A stretch of DNA of 64,000 nt from Crenalkalicoccus roseus (lineage in GTDB: Bacteria > Pseudomonadota > Alphaproteobacteria > Acetobacterales > Acetobacteraceae), in the NCBI RefSeq assembly GCF_004761865.1, contig NZ_SJDM01000006.1, positions 62,001-126,000 on the forward strand, written 5' to 3'. The position numbers and the translations under genes are program-made. The notes under the pieces were generated by a model. It did not search any database and was not told the origin of the DNA. It saw only the letters and a program-made list of their open reading frames with translations. Shown piece after piece: positions 36,653 through 46,421 of the stretch. Each line of letters opens with the position of its first letter. Position 1 is the stretch's first letter.

Positions 36653-37563
36653 GGTCCTCCCTCCGGCGGCGGCGCCGGCGGCATGGCGGGCGAGGCCGGC
36701 CGCAGCAGCTCGAGCGCCGCAGCGACGCCGCCCGCGAGGCCCGACGCCTCCATCGGCACCACCACCAGCTTGTGCGCCGGGTTCGTCCCCAGCGCCTCGA
36801 ACGCCTTCACGTAGCGGTCGGAGACGAAGTAGCGCAGCGCCGCCTCGCCGGTGCCGGAGGCGGCCTCCGCCACCATGCGGGTGGCCTCGGCCTCGGCCCG
36901 GGCCAGGCGCTCCCGCGCCTCGGCGTCGCGCATCGCGGCCTCCCGCCGGCCCTCGGCGGCGAGGATCAGCGCCGCCTTCTCCCCCTCGGCCCGGAGCAGG
37001 GTGGCACGGCGCTCGCGCTCGGCGGTCATCTGCAGGTTCATGGCGCGCACCAGGTTCTCCGGCGGCTCCACCCGGCGCAGCTCCACCCGGCTGACCTTCA
37101 CCCCCCAGGGATCCGTCGCCCCGTCCAGGATCTGCAGCAGGGAGGAGTTGATCCGCTCCCGCCCGGAGAGCGCGGCGTCGAGCTCCATCTCCCCGATCAC
37201 GGCGCGGATGTTGGTCATGGCAAGCGCGGTCAGCGCCTGCTCCAGGTTCTGCACCTGGTAGGCGGCGCGGGCGGGGTCCATGACCCGATAATAGACGATG
37301 CCGTCCACCGCGACCGTGGCGTTGTCCCTGGTGATCACCGCCTGCTCGGGGATGTCGAGCACCACCTCCTGCACGTTCATCCGCCGCCCCACCCGGTCGA
37401 TGTAGGGGATGATCAGGTTCAGGCCCGGCTGCAGCAGGCGGGTGAAGGCGCCGAAGCGCTCCACCGTCCACACCTCGCCCTGCGGCACGGTGCGGATGCC
37501 CTGCCAGGCCGTGAACAGCACCACCAGCAGCAGGACGAGGAGGAGGATCTCGATTCCGGACAT
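36637..37563 (-). CDS. SPFH/band 7 (stomatin-like) protein
   Basis: A 308-residue membrane-anchored scaffold protein. One hydrophobic segment covers residues 5-20. The band 7 domain follows (TVPQGEVWTVERFGAF to WGVKVSRVELRRVEPPENL). An Ala/Glu/Arg-rich coiled-coil then supports oligomerisation (about residues 180-250). This is the QmcA/stomatin pattern. It forms an operon with the overlapping NfeD gene, the usual pairing in bacteria. The divergent SDR gene starts 118 bp upstream. Confidence 0.92.
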   Translation of the reverse strand: MSGIEILLLVLLLVVLFTAWQGIRTVPQGEVWTVERFGAFTRLLQPGLNLIIPYIDRVGRRMNVQEVVLDIPEQAVITRDNATVAVDGIVYYRVMDPARAAYQVQNLEQALTALAMTNIRAVIGEMELDAALSGRERINSSLLQILDGATDPWGVKVSRVELRRVEPPENLVRAMNLQMTAERERRATLLRAEGEKAALILAAEGRREAAMRDAEARERLARAEAEATRMVAEAASGTGEAALRYFVSDRYVKAFEALGTNPAHKLVVVPMEASGLAGGVAAALELLRPASPAMPPAPPPEGGPWSRG

Positions 37564-37681
37564 GACGGTCTCCCGCAGGGGCAGAACGAGCATAGCGCGG
37601 TGGCGGCGGCGGGCGGAGCGGCTTCCCGCCGGGCGGCGCTGCCTGTAGGCAGAGGGAAGCCTGCGGAGGGAGGGTTCGGCG

Positions 37682-38464
37682 ATGCAAGGCCAGACGGCGC
37701 CGCTGACGGTGCGGCTCGACGGGCTTCGGGTGGCGATCACCGCCGGGGCGACCGGCATCGGCCGCGCCATGGCGGACGGCTTCGCGGCCTGCGGGGCCCG
37801 AGTCTTTCTCTGCGACGTGGACGAGGAGGCGCTGGCCGCCTGCCCCCACCCCGCCATGCGCGCCGACATGGAGGCGGTGGAGGCGTGCGAGGGCTTCGTG
37901 GACGCCGCCATCGCCCATCTCGGCGGCCTCGACGTGCTGGTGAACAACGCCGGCATCGCCGGGCCGACCGCGCGCGTCGAGGACGTGACGCCGGAGGCGC
38001 TGCAGCGTACCCTCAGGATAGACCTCGAGGCGATGTTCCACTGCGCCCGCCGCGCCGTGCCGGCGCTGCGCGCGGCGGGCGGGGGCAGCATCGTCAACCT
38101 CTCCTCCGCCGCGGGACGCTTCGGCTTCCCGCTGCGCAGCCCCTACGCCGCGGCGAAGTGGGGCGTGGTCGGCTTCACCAAGTCGCTGGCGATCGAGCTC
38201 GGGCCGGACCGCATCCGGGTGAACGCCATCCTGCCCGGACTGGTCGCGGGCGAGCGCATCCGCCGCGTGCTGGAGGCGAAGGCGCAGGCCAGCGGCCGCT
38301 CCTTCGCCGAGCAGGAGGCGGAGGCGCTCCGCAACGTCTCGCTGCGCTGCTACGTCACGCCCCAGGACATCGCCAACATGGCGCTCTACCTGTGCAGCCC
38401 CTTCGGCGCCACCATCAGCGGCCAGGCGCTGGCGGTGGACGGGGACATCCAGTCGCTGGCATAG
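37682..38464 (+). CDS. SDR family oxidoreductase
   Basis: A 260-residue short-chain dehydrogenase. The cofactor loop reads TAGATGIG, slightly unusual because the first Gly of TGxxxGxG is replaced by Ala. NNAG is present, and the catalytic Ser-Tyr-Lys set is in NLSSAAGRFGFPLRSPYAAAK. The substrate is not evident. It is followed 13 bp later by a MaoC-type dehydratase, suggesting a two-step acyl or hydroxyacyl pathway. The ATG at 37682 is the likely start. Confidence 0.87.
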   Translation: MQGQTAPLTVRLDGLRVAITAGATGIGRAMADGFAACGARVFLCDVDEEALAACPHPAMRADMEAVEACEGFVDAAIAHLGGLDVLVNNAGIAGPTARVEDVTPEALQRTLRIDLEAMFHCARRAVPALRAAGGGSIVNLSSAAGRFGFPLRSPYAAAKWGVVGFTKSLAIELGPDRIRVNAILPGLVAGERIRRVLEAKAQASGRSFAEQEAEALRNVSLRCYVTPQDIANMALYLCSPFGATISGQALAVDGDIQSLA

Positions 38465-38477
38465 GGGGAATCGGGCA

Positions 38478-38921
38478 ATGCGGCCGCTCAACAGCCTCGA
38501 TGAGCTTTCGGTCGGGCAGGAATTCGACTTCGGCGCCTTCACCATGGAGGAGGAGGCGATCCTGGACTTCGCGCGACGCTGGGACCCGCAGCCCTTCCAC
38601 ACCGACCCCGAGCGGGCGAGAAGCACGATCTTCGGCGGGCTGATCGCCAGCGGCCTGCACACCCAGGCGGCGATCTTCGGCCACATCATCCGCACCGGCT
38701 GGGTGGAGAAGGTCTCGCTCGGCGGCACGGAGCAGGTGGTGCGCTGGCTCGCCCCCGTCCGGCCGGGGGATGAGATCGCCGTCACCGCCCGGGTGGAGGA
38801 GGTGGCGCCGAGCCGCAGCAAGCCCGACCGCGGCGTGGCGAAGATCCGCTACACCGGCCGACGGACCGCCGACGGCGCGGTGGTGATCGAGATCCTCGGC
38901 ACGCATTTCTTCAGGCGGTAG
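38478..38921 (+). CDS. MaoC family dehydratase
   Basis: A 147-residue single hot-dog-fold enzyme. The hydratase motif with catalytic Asp and His is in RRWDPQPFHTDPE. It likely adds water to an enoyl-CoA or works on a related thioester. It lies 13 bp after the SDR gene, so the pair may process a hydroxyacyl substrate. Its last 11 bp overlap the convergent hldE gene. Confidence 0.88.
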   Translation: MRPLNSLDELSVGQEFDFGAFTMEEEAILDFARRWDPQPFHTDPERARSTIFGGLIASGLHTQAAIFGHIIRTGWVEKVSLGGTEQVVRWLAPVRPGDEIAVTARVEEVAPSRSKPDRGVAKIRYTGRRTADGAVVIEILGTHFFRR

Positions 38922-40353
38922 GCGCCTTCGCCCTGGCGAGGATGCCGGTGGTGGAGCGGCCGGGCAGCAGCTCGACCAGCAGCACCTCGCCCCCCGCCGC
39001 GCGCACGAGATCGGCGCCCACCACGCGGTCGGGCGTGTAGTCCGAGCCCTTCACCAGCAGGTCCGGCATCAGGGCGCGGATCAGCTCGAGCGGCGTGTCC
39101 TCCGCAAAGGGCACCACCGCGTCCACGGCGGCGAGCGCGGCGAGCACGGCGGCGCGGTCGGAGAGGGTGTTGATCGGACGCGAGGGCCCCTTCAGCCGCG
39201 CCACCGATTCGTCGGTGTTCAGCCCCACCACCAGCCGATCGCAGCGCCGCCGCGCGGCGCGCAGCAGCGCGACGTGGCCGGCGTGCAGGATGTCGAAGCA
39301 GCCGTTGGTGAAGCCGACGCGCAGGCCGTGCGCGCGCCACTCCCGCACCAGGCGCGCCGCCGCCGCGCGGTCAAGCAGCGCCTCGCCATTCGCGCCGGCG
39401 CCCGTGGCGTGCAGGGCGTGCGCCAGCTCCTCGGCGCTGACCGTGGCGGTGCCGAGCTTGCCCACCACGATGCCGGCCGCGACGTTGGCGATGCGCATCG
39501 CCTCCTCCAGCGGCCGCCCCGCGGCATGGGCGAGGGCGAGGGTGGCGATGACGGTGTCGCCGGCGCCGGAGACGTCGAACACCTCCCGCGCCTCGGCCGG
39601 AACGCTCGCCACCGATCCGTCGGCACGGACCAGGGTCATGCCCTTCTCGGCGCGGGTGCAGAGCAGGGCGCCGATGCCGGCAGCGGGCATGACGGCGCGG
39701 GCGGCGGCGGCGATCTCGGCCTCGGTCGCCGTGGGCAGCCGGGCGGCGCGGGCGAGCTCCCGCGCATTGGGCGTCAGCAGGTCGGCGCCGCGGTAGAGGG
39801 CGAAGTCGTCGCTCTTGGGGTCGGCCAGCACGGGGATGCCGCGCGCCCGCGCCGCGGCGATCGCCGCCTCGGCCACCGGGCGGGCCAGCACGCCCTTGGC
39901 GTAGTCGGAGAGGATGAGCGCAGCGCAGCCCCCGAGCGCGCCGCGGAGGGCGGCGAGCAGCGCCGCGGCCTCGGCGGCATCGGCGGGCGCCGCCTCCTCC
40001 TCGTCGAGCCGCGCCACCTGCTGGTTGCCGGCGATGACGCGCATCTTGCAGATGGTGCGCCGGCTGGCGCTCTCCGCCATGGCGTCGGTGAGGCGGGGAT
40101 CGGCGGCGATCAGGGCGGCGAGCTCCGCCCCCGCGGCGTCCCGCCCGCGCAGGCCGACCAGCACCGCCTCCCCGCCGAGGGCGGAGATGTTGCGCGCGAC
40201 GTTGCCCGCCCCGCCCGGCATGGCGCGGCTCTCGCGCAGGCGCACCACCGGCACCGGCGCCTCGGGTGAGATGCGCTCCACCTCCCCGTAGAGGAAGCGG
40301 TCGAGCATCACGTCGCCGAGGACCAGGATCCGCAGGCCGGAGAAGTCGAGCAT
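38911..40353 (-). CDS. hldE: Bifunctional heptose kinase / adenylyltransferase HldE (RfaE)
   Basis: Makes ADP-D-glycero-D-manno-heptose for the lipopolysaccharide inner core. The 480-residue protein has an N-terminal ribokinase-like domain (start RILVLGDVMLDRF, GGAGNVARN, catalytic GAGDTVIA). A C-terminal nucleotidyltransferase domain follows, with the HxGH motif in GCFDILHAGHVALL and the SDRAAVLAAL loop. Both activities are therefore expected. The ATG at 40353 gives the standard N-terminus. It is downstream of fusA but separated from it by a strong hairpin. Confidence 0.95.
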   Translation of the reverse strand: MLDFSGLRILVLGDVMLDRFLYGEVERISPEAPVPVVRLRESRAMPGGAGNVARNISALGGEAVLVGLRGRDAAGAELAALIAADPRLTDAMAESASRRTICKMRVIAGNQQVARLDEEEAAPADAAEAAALLAALRGALGGCAALILSDYAKGVLARPVAEAAIAAARARGIPVLADPKSDDFALYRGADLLTPNARELARAARLPTATEAEIAAAARAVMPAAGIGALLCTRAEKGMTLVRADGSVASVPAEAREVFDVSGAGDTVIATLALAHAAGRPLEEAMRIANVAAGIVVGKLGTATVSAEELAHALHATGAGANGEALLDRAAAARLVREWRAHGLRVGFTNGCFDILHAGHVALLRAARRRCDRLVVGLNTDESVARLKGPSRPINTLSDRAAVLAALAAVDAVVPFAEDTPLELIRALMPDLLVKGSDYTPDRVVGADLVRAAGGEVLLVELLPGRSTTGILARAKAPTA

Positions 40354-40390
40354 GGGCGCGGCATAGCCCCTCGGGGCCGGGACGCGCAAA

Positions 40391-40417
40391 CGGCGCGGAG
40401 GGCATCCCTCCGCGCCG
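40391..40417 (-). terminator. fusA terminator
   Basis: A perfect 12-bp stem CGGCGCGGAGGG/CCCTCCGCGCCG with a 3-nt loop lies 18 bp after the fusA stop. On the minus strand it is followed by TTTG. It separates fusA from hldE. Confidence 0.7.
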
Positions 40418-40435
40418 TCCGGCCGGGGTGGCGCC

Positions 40436-42517
40436 TCAGGCGCTCTTCGCCATGATCTCGTCGGCGATGTTGCGCGGCACCGGGTCGTAGTGGTGGAACT
40501 GCATGGAGAAGGAGGCGCGGCCCTTGGTCATGCCCCGCAGGTTGGAGATGTAGCCGAACATCTCCTTCAGCGGCACGTGCGCCCGCACGATGACCGAGGT
40601 GCCGGCCATGTCCTGGCTCTGGATCACGCCGCGGCGGCGGTTGAGGTCGCCCACCACGTCGCCGACATGGTCGGAGGGGGTGGTGACCTCCACGTCCATG
40701 ATCGGCTCCAGGATCACCGGGCTCGCCTTCTTCATGCCCTCCCGGAAGCAGGCCTTGGCGGCGATCTCGAAGGCCAGCGCCGAGCTGTCCACGTCGTGGT
40801 ACTTGCCGTCCACCAGCGTGGCCTTGAAGTCCACGGTGGGGAAGCCGGCGAGCACGCCGGTGTCGGCCTGCATCCGGATGCCCTTCTCGACCGCCGGGAT
40901 GTACTCCTTCGGCACCGAGCCGCCGACGACCTGGTTCTCGAACACGATGCCCGAGTTCCGCTCCAGCGGCTCGAACACGATCTTCACCTCGGCGTACTGG
41001 CCGGAACCGCCGGTCTGCTTCTTGTGGGTGTAGATCTCGGTGTGGCTGCGGGTGATGGTCTCGCGGTAGGCCACCTGCGGCGCGCCGATGTTGGCCTCGA
41101 CGCCGTACTCCCGCTTCAGCCGGTCGATGATGATCTCGAGGTGCAGCTCGCCCATGCCGGAGAGGATGGTCTGCCCCGTCTCCTGGTCGGTGCGCAGGCG
41201 CAGCGAGGGGTCCTCGCCGGCGAGCTTCTGCAGCGCCAGGGTCATCTTCTCGATCGCGTCCTTGGTCCGGGGCTCGACTGAGATGTCGATCACCGGCACC
41301 GGGAAGGCCATGCGCTCCAGCACCACCGGATCGGAGGGATCGGCGAGGGTGTCGCCCGTGCCGGTGTCCTTCAGCCCGACGAAGGCGGCGATGTCGCCGG
41401 CATAGACCTCCTTGATCTCCTCGCGCTTGTCGGCGTGCATCTGGAAGATGCGGCCGATGCGCTCCTTGTGGCCCTTGGTGGTGTTCAGCACCTGGTCGCC
41501 CGAGCGCAGCACGCCCCGATAGACGCGCACGAAGGTCAGGTTGCCGTACTTGTCGTTGATGATCTTGAAGGCGAGCCCGGCGAAGGGACCGTCCTCGGTG
41601 ACGGGGATGACACGCCGCTCGGCGCTCTCGTCCTGGCCCTCCTCGGGCGCGACCTTGATGCCCTCGATGTCCACCGGGGAGGGCAGGTAGTCCACCACCG
41701 CGTCGAGCAGCGGCTGCACGCCCTTGTTCTTGAAGGAGGAGCCGCACAGCACCGGCCGGAAGGCGCCCGAGATCGTGCCCTTCTTGATGCAGCGCTTCAG
41801 CGTCTCGACCGAGACGTCGCCCTTGTCGAAATACTCCTCCATCGCCGCGTCGTCCACGGAGAGCGCGGTGTCGAGCAGGAGCTGGCGGTACTCCGCCGCC
41901 TGGTCCCTGAGGTCCTCGGGGATCTCGGCCTCGTGGAACTTGGCGCCGAGCTCGTCGCCCTCCCAGACCAGCGCCTTCATGGTGACGAGGTCCACCACGC
42001 CCTTCAGCGTGTCCTCGATGCCGATCGGGATCTGCAGCGCGACCCAGGTGATGCCGAGCTTCTCGGTCAGCGTCGCGGCGGCGCGGAAGAAGTCCGCCCC
42101 CGTGCGGTCAAGCTTGTTGATGTAGATGATGCGCGGGACGTTGTAGCGGTCGGCGAGGCGCCAGTTGGTCTCGCTCTGCGGCTGCACGCCGGCCACGCCC
42201 TCGATGATGAACACCGCGCCGTCGAGGACGCGCAGGGACCGGTTCACCTCGATGTTGAAGTCGATGTGGCCCGGCGTGTCGATGATGTTGATCCGGTGCC
42301 CCTTCCACTCGGCGGTGACCGCGGCGGAGGTGATGGTGATGCCCCGCTCGCGCTCCTGCTCCATGTAGTCGGTGGTGGTGTTGCCCTCGTGCACCTCACC
42401 GATCTTGTGGGACTTGCCGGTGTAGTAGAGGATCCGCTCGGTGGTCGTGGTCTTCCCGGCGTCGATGTGCGCCGTGATGCCGATGTTGCGGATCTTTTCA
42501 AGCGGGGTCCGTGCCAC
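40436..42517 (-). CDS. fusA: Elongation factor G
   Basis: The GTPase that drives ribosome translocation and, with RRF, recycling. The 693-residue protein has all domains. G1 is [13 protein letters not shown]3 is DTPGHIDF, and G4 is NKLDRTGAD. Domains II to V follow, ending in [17 protein letters not shown]. The start is a GTG at 42517 with GGAGG 6 nt upstream. This places [13 protein letters not shown] exactly at the family N-terminus; the open frame continues upstream without similarity. It is not beside tuf or rpsL in this window, so it may be a second, stand-alone copy. Confidence 0.96.
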   Translation of the reverse strand: MARTPLEKIRNIGITAHIDAGKTTTTERILYYTGKSHKIGEVHEGNTTTDYMEQERERGITITSAAVTAEWKGHRINIIDTPGHIDFNIEVNRSLRVLDGAVFIIEGVAGVQPQSETNWRLADRYNVPRIIYINKLDRTGADFFRAAATLTEKLGITWVALQIPIGIEDTLKGVVDLVTMKALVWEGDELGAKFHEAEIPEDLRDQAAEYRQLLLDTALSVDDAAMEEYFDKGDVSVETLKRCIKKGTISGAFRPVLCGSSFKNKGVQPLLDAVVDYLPSPVDIEGIKVAPEEGQDESAERRVIPVTEDGPFAGLAFKIINDKYGNLTFVRVYRGVLRSGDQVLNTTKGHKERIGRIFQMHADKREEIKEVYAGDIAAFVGLKDTGTGDTLADPSDPVVLERMAFPVPVIDISVEPRTKDAIEKMTLALQKLAGEDPSLRLRTDQETGQTILSGMGELHLEIIIDRLKREYGVEANIGAPQVAYRETITRSHTEIYTHKKQTGGSGQYAEVKIVFEPLERNSGIVFENQVVGGSVPKEYIPAVEKGIRMQADTGVLAGFPTVDFKATLVDGKYHDVDSSALAFEIAAKACFREGMKKASPVILEPIMDVEVTTPSDHVGDVVGDLNRRRGVIQSQDMAGTSVIVRAHVPLKEMFGYISNLRGMTKGRASFSMQFHHYDPVPRNIADEIMAKSA

Positions 42518-42709
42518 GGTGGGCCTCCATACGCAAAAACGGGCCCGGCCGGGGGTTCCGCCCGCGCCGCCCGCACACTGGGTTCCTGAAGCTTGTCGCT
42601 GGTTCCGGGGGACAGATGCGCAATCCGGCCGGATTTTGCAAGTGCGAAGCCGCACGAGGGGGTTGCGCGGGGCGCATCGCGCCCCGGCCGCCGCCCCGCG
42701 GGCGGAGGG
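42518..42709. other. Intergenic region upstream of fusA
   Basis: About 190 bp with the GGAGG ribosome-binding site of fusA at its left end. I see no other gene and no clear promoter elements. A GC-rich stretch near 42675-42710 could form a hairpin at the 3' end of wrbA. Confidence 0.3.
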
Positions 42710-43309
42710 TCACCCCGTCAGGCGCGCCGCGATCCCGGCCACGTGCCGCCCCTGGAAACGGGCCAGCGTCCTTTCGTTCTCCGAGGGCTGCCGCTCCCCC
42801 TTCCCGCCCGCGATGGTCGTCGCGCCATAGGGCGTGCCGCCGGTGACCTCGTCCAGCCGGGTCAGCCCCTCGGCGCTGTAGGGCAGGCCGACCAGCACCA
42901 TGCCGTGGTGGAACAGCATGGTGTGGATGGAGAGCAGCGTCGTCTCCTGCCCGCCATGCTGGCTCGCGGTGGAGGTGAAGGCGCTGCCCACCTTCCCGAT
43001 CAGCGCGCCGCGCGCCCAGAGCCCGCCGGTCCGATCCCAGAACTGCGACATCTGCGCCGCCATCCGTCCGTAGCGCGTCGGGCAGCCTACGATGATCGCG
43101 TCGTAACGGTCCAGCTCATCCGGCTCCGCCACCGGGGCCGCCTGGTCGAGCTTCGCGCCCGCCTTCTCCAGCACCTCCCGCGGCGCGAGTTCGGGCACCC
43201 GCTTGACGACCGCCTCGGCGCCGGCCTCCCGCACCCCCGCCGCCACCTCCCTGGCCAGGGCCTCCACATGGCCGTACATGGAATAATACAGCACCAGAAC
43301 GCGCGTCAT
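42710..43309 (-). CDS. wrbA: NAD(P)H:quinone oxidoreductase, WrbA type
   Basis: A 199-residue flavodoxin-fold FMN enzyme that reduces quinones by two electrons, limiting redox cycling. The FMN phosphate loop is [12 protein letters not shown]. Later conserved parts are [18 protein letters not shown] and [13 protein letters not shown]. Length and motifs match WrbA closely. It lies 70 bp after an ankyrin-repeat gene on the same strand, and the pair may be co-transcribed. Confidence 0.94.
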   Translation of the reverse strand: MTRVLVLYYSMYGHVEALAREVAAGVREAGAEAVVKRVPELAPREVLEKAGAKLDQAAPVAEPDELDRYDAIIVGCPTRYGRMAAQMSQFWDRTGGLWARGALIGKVGSAFTSTASQHGGQETTLLSIHTMLFHHGMVLVGLPYSAEGLTRLDEVTGGTPYGATTIAGGKGERQPSENERTLARFQGRHVAGIAARLTG

Positions 43310-43379
43310 CCGTCCGTCCGCCTCTCCTGCCGGTCCGCCGCCTCAGCGCGGCAGGCGCGCAGGCGTTCCCCGCCCCCCC

Positions 43380-43805
43380 TCAGCCGCCGGTGCCCCCGCG
43401 GGGCGGGGCGCCTCCGGAACCGGCCGAGGCGAGACGCGCGGCAAGGTCGTCATGGCCACCCTCCCGCGCATGGTCGGCGGCGGTCCGGCCGTCGCGGTCG
43501 CGCAGCGCCGGGTCGGCGCCGTGCCGCAGCAGCAGCGAGACCGCCTCCGCCTGGCCGGCGGCAGCCGCCTGCATCAGCGCCGTCGGCGGGCCGGCGGGAT
43601 CGCCCTCCGGCCGGCGCGCCGCCCCGGCCTCGAGCAGCGCCTGCAGCACCTCCAGCCGGCCGGTCCGCGCCGCCAGCGCCAGGGGCGAGCTGCCATCGTC
43701 ATGGGAAAGCCCCACGAGGCTCGGATCCTCCGCCAGCAGGCGCCGCACCGTCTGCGCCTCGCCGTGCTTCACCGCGTTGAGGAAGAGGTTCGCCCGCTCC
43801 GCCAT
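43380..43805 (-). CDS. Ankyrin repeat protein
   Basis: A 141-residue protein of about four ankyrin repeats. Repeat consensus pieces are visible in SPLALAARTGRLEVLQALLEAGA, PTALMQAAAAGQAEAVSLLLRHGAD and RTAADHAREGGHDDLAARLA. There is no signal peptide or membrane segment, so it is cytosolic and probably a protein-binding module. Small ankyrin proteins often accompany catalase or redox enzymes; here the downstream neighbour is wrbA. The exact partner is unknown. Confidence 0.85.
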   Translation of the reverse strand: MAERANLFLNAVKHGEAQTVRRLLAEDPSLVGLSHDDGSSPLALAARTGRLEVLQALLEAGAARRPEGDPAGPPTALMQAAAAGQAEAVSLLLRHGADPALRDRDGRTAADHAREGGHDDLAARLASAGSGGAPPRGGTGG

Positions 43806-43941
43806 CCCCGCTCTTCAGGCCGGTCGCGCCGGACCAACGCCCGGCGGCCTGCCCGGTTGTGCGCGCGGAGCCGGGCCGTGGACCGATTGATTTCGGTCGG
43901 GAACCCCCCGAAGAAGCGGGGCGGAACCAGGGGAGCGGGCG

Positions 43942-45216
43942 ATGGACGAGGCGTCGAAGGCGGCGGCCGCGGTGAGCGAGCGGCGCCAGTGGGAGCGGCT
44001 GATGGCCATGGCGGCGATCGGCGGCTTCACCGATCCGGACGGGCATCGGGGCGTCAACCGTGCCTGCCTCACGCCGCTGGACCGCGAGGCGAGGCGGCTG
44101 CTGCTCTCCTGGGCCGCCCCGCTCGGGCTCGCCCCCTCGGTGGACGCGCTCGGCAACCTGTTCCTGCGGCTGGAGGGCACCGACCCCGCCCTCGCCCCGG
44201 TGCTGACCGGCAGCCACATGGACACCCAGCCCAATGGCGGCCGCTTCGACGGCATCTGGGGCGTGATCGCGGGGCTCGAGGCGGTGCAGGCGCTGCGCGA
44301 GGCCGGGGTGACGCCCCGCCGCCCGATCGAGATCGTCGCCTGGACCAACGAGGAGGGCGGCCGCTTCGCCCCCGGCTGCATGGGCAGCATGGCCTATGCC
44401 GGCTTCCGGCCCCGCGACGCCTGGGATGCGGTGACCGACCGGGAGGGCACCCGCTTCGCCGATGCGCTGCGCGAGCACCTGGCGGAGGAGGCCGACATCC
44501 CCCGCCGCCCCCTCGGGGTGGCGGAGGGCCCCGCCCCCTTCGCCTATGTCGAGGCGCATATCGAGCAGGGGCCGCGGCTGGAGGCGGAGGGGCACGACAT
44601 CGGCGTCGTCACCGGCATCCAGGGCAGCCGCTGGTTCGTGGTGGAGGTCGCCGGCAAGACCGACCACGCCGGCACCGCGCCGCTGTCGCTGCGCCGCGAC
44701 GCGGTGCAGGACATGCTGCGCGCCATCACGGCGCTGAACGCGCTGATGCACGACCCCGAGGACGTGCTGCGCTTCACCGTCGGCAGCGTCGAGGTCTCGC
44801 CCAACACCTCGAACAGCGTCGCCGCCCGGGCGCGCTTCACCATCGATTTCCGCCACCCGGACAATGCGGTGCTGCAGGCCCGCGGCGACGCCGTGCGCGG
44901 CGTGGTCCAGGCGGCGCTCCGCGCCTGCACCGCGGAGGTGACGGAGCGCTTCCACGCCACGCCGGTGGCGTTCCAGCCCCTGGTGCCGGAGGCGGTGGAA
45001 CGCGCCGCCGCCGCCGAGGGGCTGCGCGCCCTGCGCATGCCCTCCGGCGCCTTCCACGACGCGCAATTCCTGGTGCCGGTCTGCCCGACGGGCATGATCT
45101 TCGTGCCCTGCCGCGGCGGCGTCTCCCACCACCCGAGCGAATACGCGGAGCCGGCGGCGCTGGCGGCGGGGGCGCGGGTGCTGGCCCGCACCCTGGCGGC
45201 GCTGGCGAACGGGTAG
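43942..45216 (+). CDS. Hydantoinase/carbamoylase-type amidohydrolase (M20 family)
   Basis: A 424-residue zinc-dependent hydrolase of the group containing N-carbamoyl-L-amino-acid hydrolase, allantoate amidohydrolase and beta-ureidopropionase. Metal-binding motifs are TGSHMDTQPNGGRFDG and WTNEEGGRF. The dimerisation-domain signature is GIQGSRWFVVEVAGKTDHAGT, and the final metal His is in GGVSHHPSEYA. The choice among ureide substrates cannot be made from the sequence. It stands alone and rightward, 136 bp from the divergent ankyrin gene. Confidence 0.88.
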   Translation: MDEASKAAAAVSERRQWERLMAMAAIGGFTDPDGHRGVNRACLTPLDREARRLLLSWAAPLGLAPSVDALGNLFLRLEGTDPALAPVLTGSHMDTQPNGGRFDGIWGVIAGLEAVQALREAGVTPRRPIEIVAWTNEEGGRFAPGCMGSMAYAGFRPRDAWDAVTDREGTRFADALREHLAEEADIPRRPLGVAEGPAPFAYVEAHIEQGPRLEAEGHDIGVVTGIQGSRWFVVEVAGKTDHAGTAPLSLRRDAVQDMLRAITALNALMHDPEDVLRFTVGSVEVSPNTSNSVAARARFTIDFRHPDNAVLQARGDAVRGVVQAALRACTAEVTERFHATPVAFQPLVPEAVERAAAAEGLRALRMPSGAFHDAQFLVPVCPTGMIFVPCRGGVSHHPSEYAEPAALAAGARVLARTLAALANG

Positions 45217-45611
45217 GCCCCGCCGGCGCCTCGGCCGGAGAGCGCCGGCGGCGAGCCGGCCCCCGCGGCCTTCGCGACGGATGGCGAGGCGGAGGCGGCG
45301 CCCGGCGCCGGCCCGCGGCATGATCCGCCCGGCGGATCACGCCCCGCCGGGCGAGCGAGTCACCGCGCTGGCGATCCCGCCTCCGCGGAAACGGCTCCGG
45401 GCCACACCCGGCCGGGCGCTGCTCGTGGCACGGTGCCTTGCGGATCCCGCCGCGGCCCCGGCGGCCGGGGCGCGCCGTTCCGGCGCAGCGGCGGCGCGGC
45501 CGCTTTCCTTCTTGTGAAGAACGCCGGTGAGGCGCTCGCCCGTTCGGAGGCTGGAAGGTGGTGGCTGCGACCTCGAAGGCCGGGTCCCCGCGCCCCGCCA
45601 TCGGGGGTGTC
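45217..45611. other. 395-bp intergenic region with repeat-like sequence
   Basis: No protein-like frame or RNA gene is visible. Positions 45318-45393 begin GCATGATCCGC and end GGCGATCCCGCCTCCGCGGA. They align over their length with the inverted-repeat element at 47311-47388; the ends match well and the middle less so. Next to it, GCGGAAACGGCTCC (about 45386) is the reverse of the GGAGCCGTTTCCGC piece at 54459-54472. The rest is very GC-rich. Confidence 0.4.
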
Positions 45612-46421
45612 ATGAGGACACGACGGAATTCCTGCCCTGCCCGCGTCGCGCCGGCGATGCTGGGCGCGCTCCTGCTCGGCGCCTGCACCGGCGCCGGCGA
45701 GACCGGCCAAACCGTCCGCCCGGCGGGCGAGACCGCCCCGGCGGTGCGGCCCGAGGGGAGCCCGAAGCGGCTGAGCACCCGCGCGCTGGAGGCGGGCGCG
45801 CGTGTCCTGCAGCGTACCCCGCCCCCGCAGACGCTCGACATCTACATCGTCGGCTTCCACCCCATGAGGCACGATCCGACGCACCAGATGGAGGCGCATC
45901 ATTTCTGTCGTCAGGTGAACGAGGACTTCGCGCAGTGCGCCCTCTACGATGGGAACACGCCGGATGCCAACCTGACGGGCATCGAGTTCATCATCTCCGA
46001 GCGCCTGTTCCAGCAGCTTCCTCCGGCGGAGCGGCGCTACTGGCATCCCCACAACGGAGAGATCCTGTCGGGCCAGCTCGTCGCCCCGGGACTGACCGAC
46101 GCGGCCGATGCGGAGCTGATGCGCTCCAAGCTGAACAGCTACGGCAAGACCTGGCACGTCTGGAGCACGGATCGCGGCGACCGCCTGCCCTTCGGCGAGC
46201 CGATGCTCGCCTGGTCCTTCAACCGCGACGGCGAGGCCCGGCCCGGCCTGGTCGAGGACCGCGACCGGCGCATGGGCATCAGCACGGAGGACCGGCGGCG
46301 GGCGCGCCAGCACTTCCTGAACGCGGCGCGCCCGCAGGAGGGCGTGGACGCCCTCAGAGGCGCCTTCCCCTGGCCGACCACGCCCATCCCCGGCGTTGTC
46401 GATAGCGGTGCCGTGCGATGA
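45612..46421 (+). CDS. DUF1264 / oil-body-associated-protein-like lipoprotein
   Basis: A 269-residue protein. The N-terminus is a lipoprotein signal (basic start, hydrophobic AMLGALLLGAC with lipobox Cys near residue 25), so it should be membrane-anchored and periplasmic. The body matches DUF1264, the family of plant and fungal oil-body-associated proteins: EAHHFCRQVNEDFAQCALYD, GIEFIISERLFQQLP, and YGKTWHVWSTDRGD. The biochemical function of the family is not established. Its TGA overlaps the ATG of a predicted outer-membrane barrel gene by 4 bp. An upstream in-frame ATG at 45558 would put the signal internal, so 45612 is preferred. Confidence 0.82.
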   Translation: MRTRRNSCPARVAPAMLGALLLGACTGAGETGQTVRPAGETAPAVRPEGSPKRLSTRALEAGARVLQRTPPPQTLDIYIVGFHPMRHDPTHQMEAHHFCRQVNEDFAQCALYDGNTPDANLTGIEFIISERLFQQLPPAERRYWHPHNGEILSGQLVAPGLTDAADAELMRSKLNSYGKTWHVWSTDRGDRLPFGEPMLAWSFNRDGEARPGLVEDRDRRMGISTEDRRRARQHFLNAARPQEGVDALRGAFPWPTTPIPGVVDSGAVR

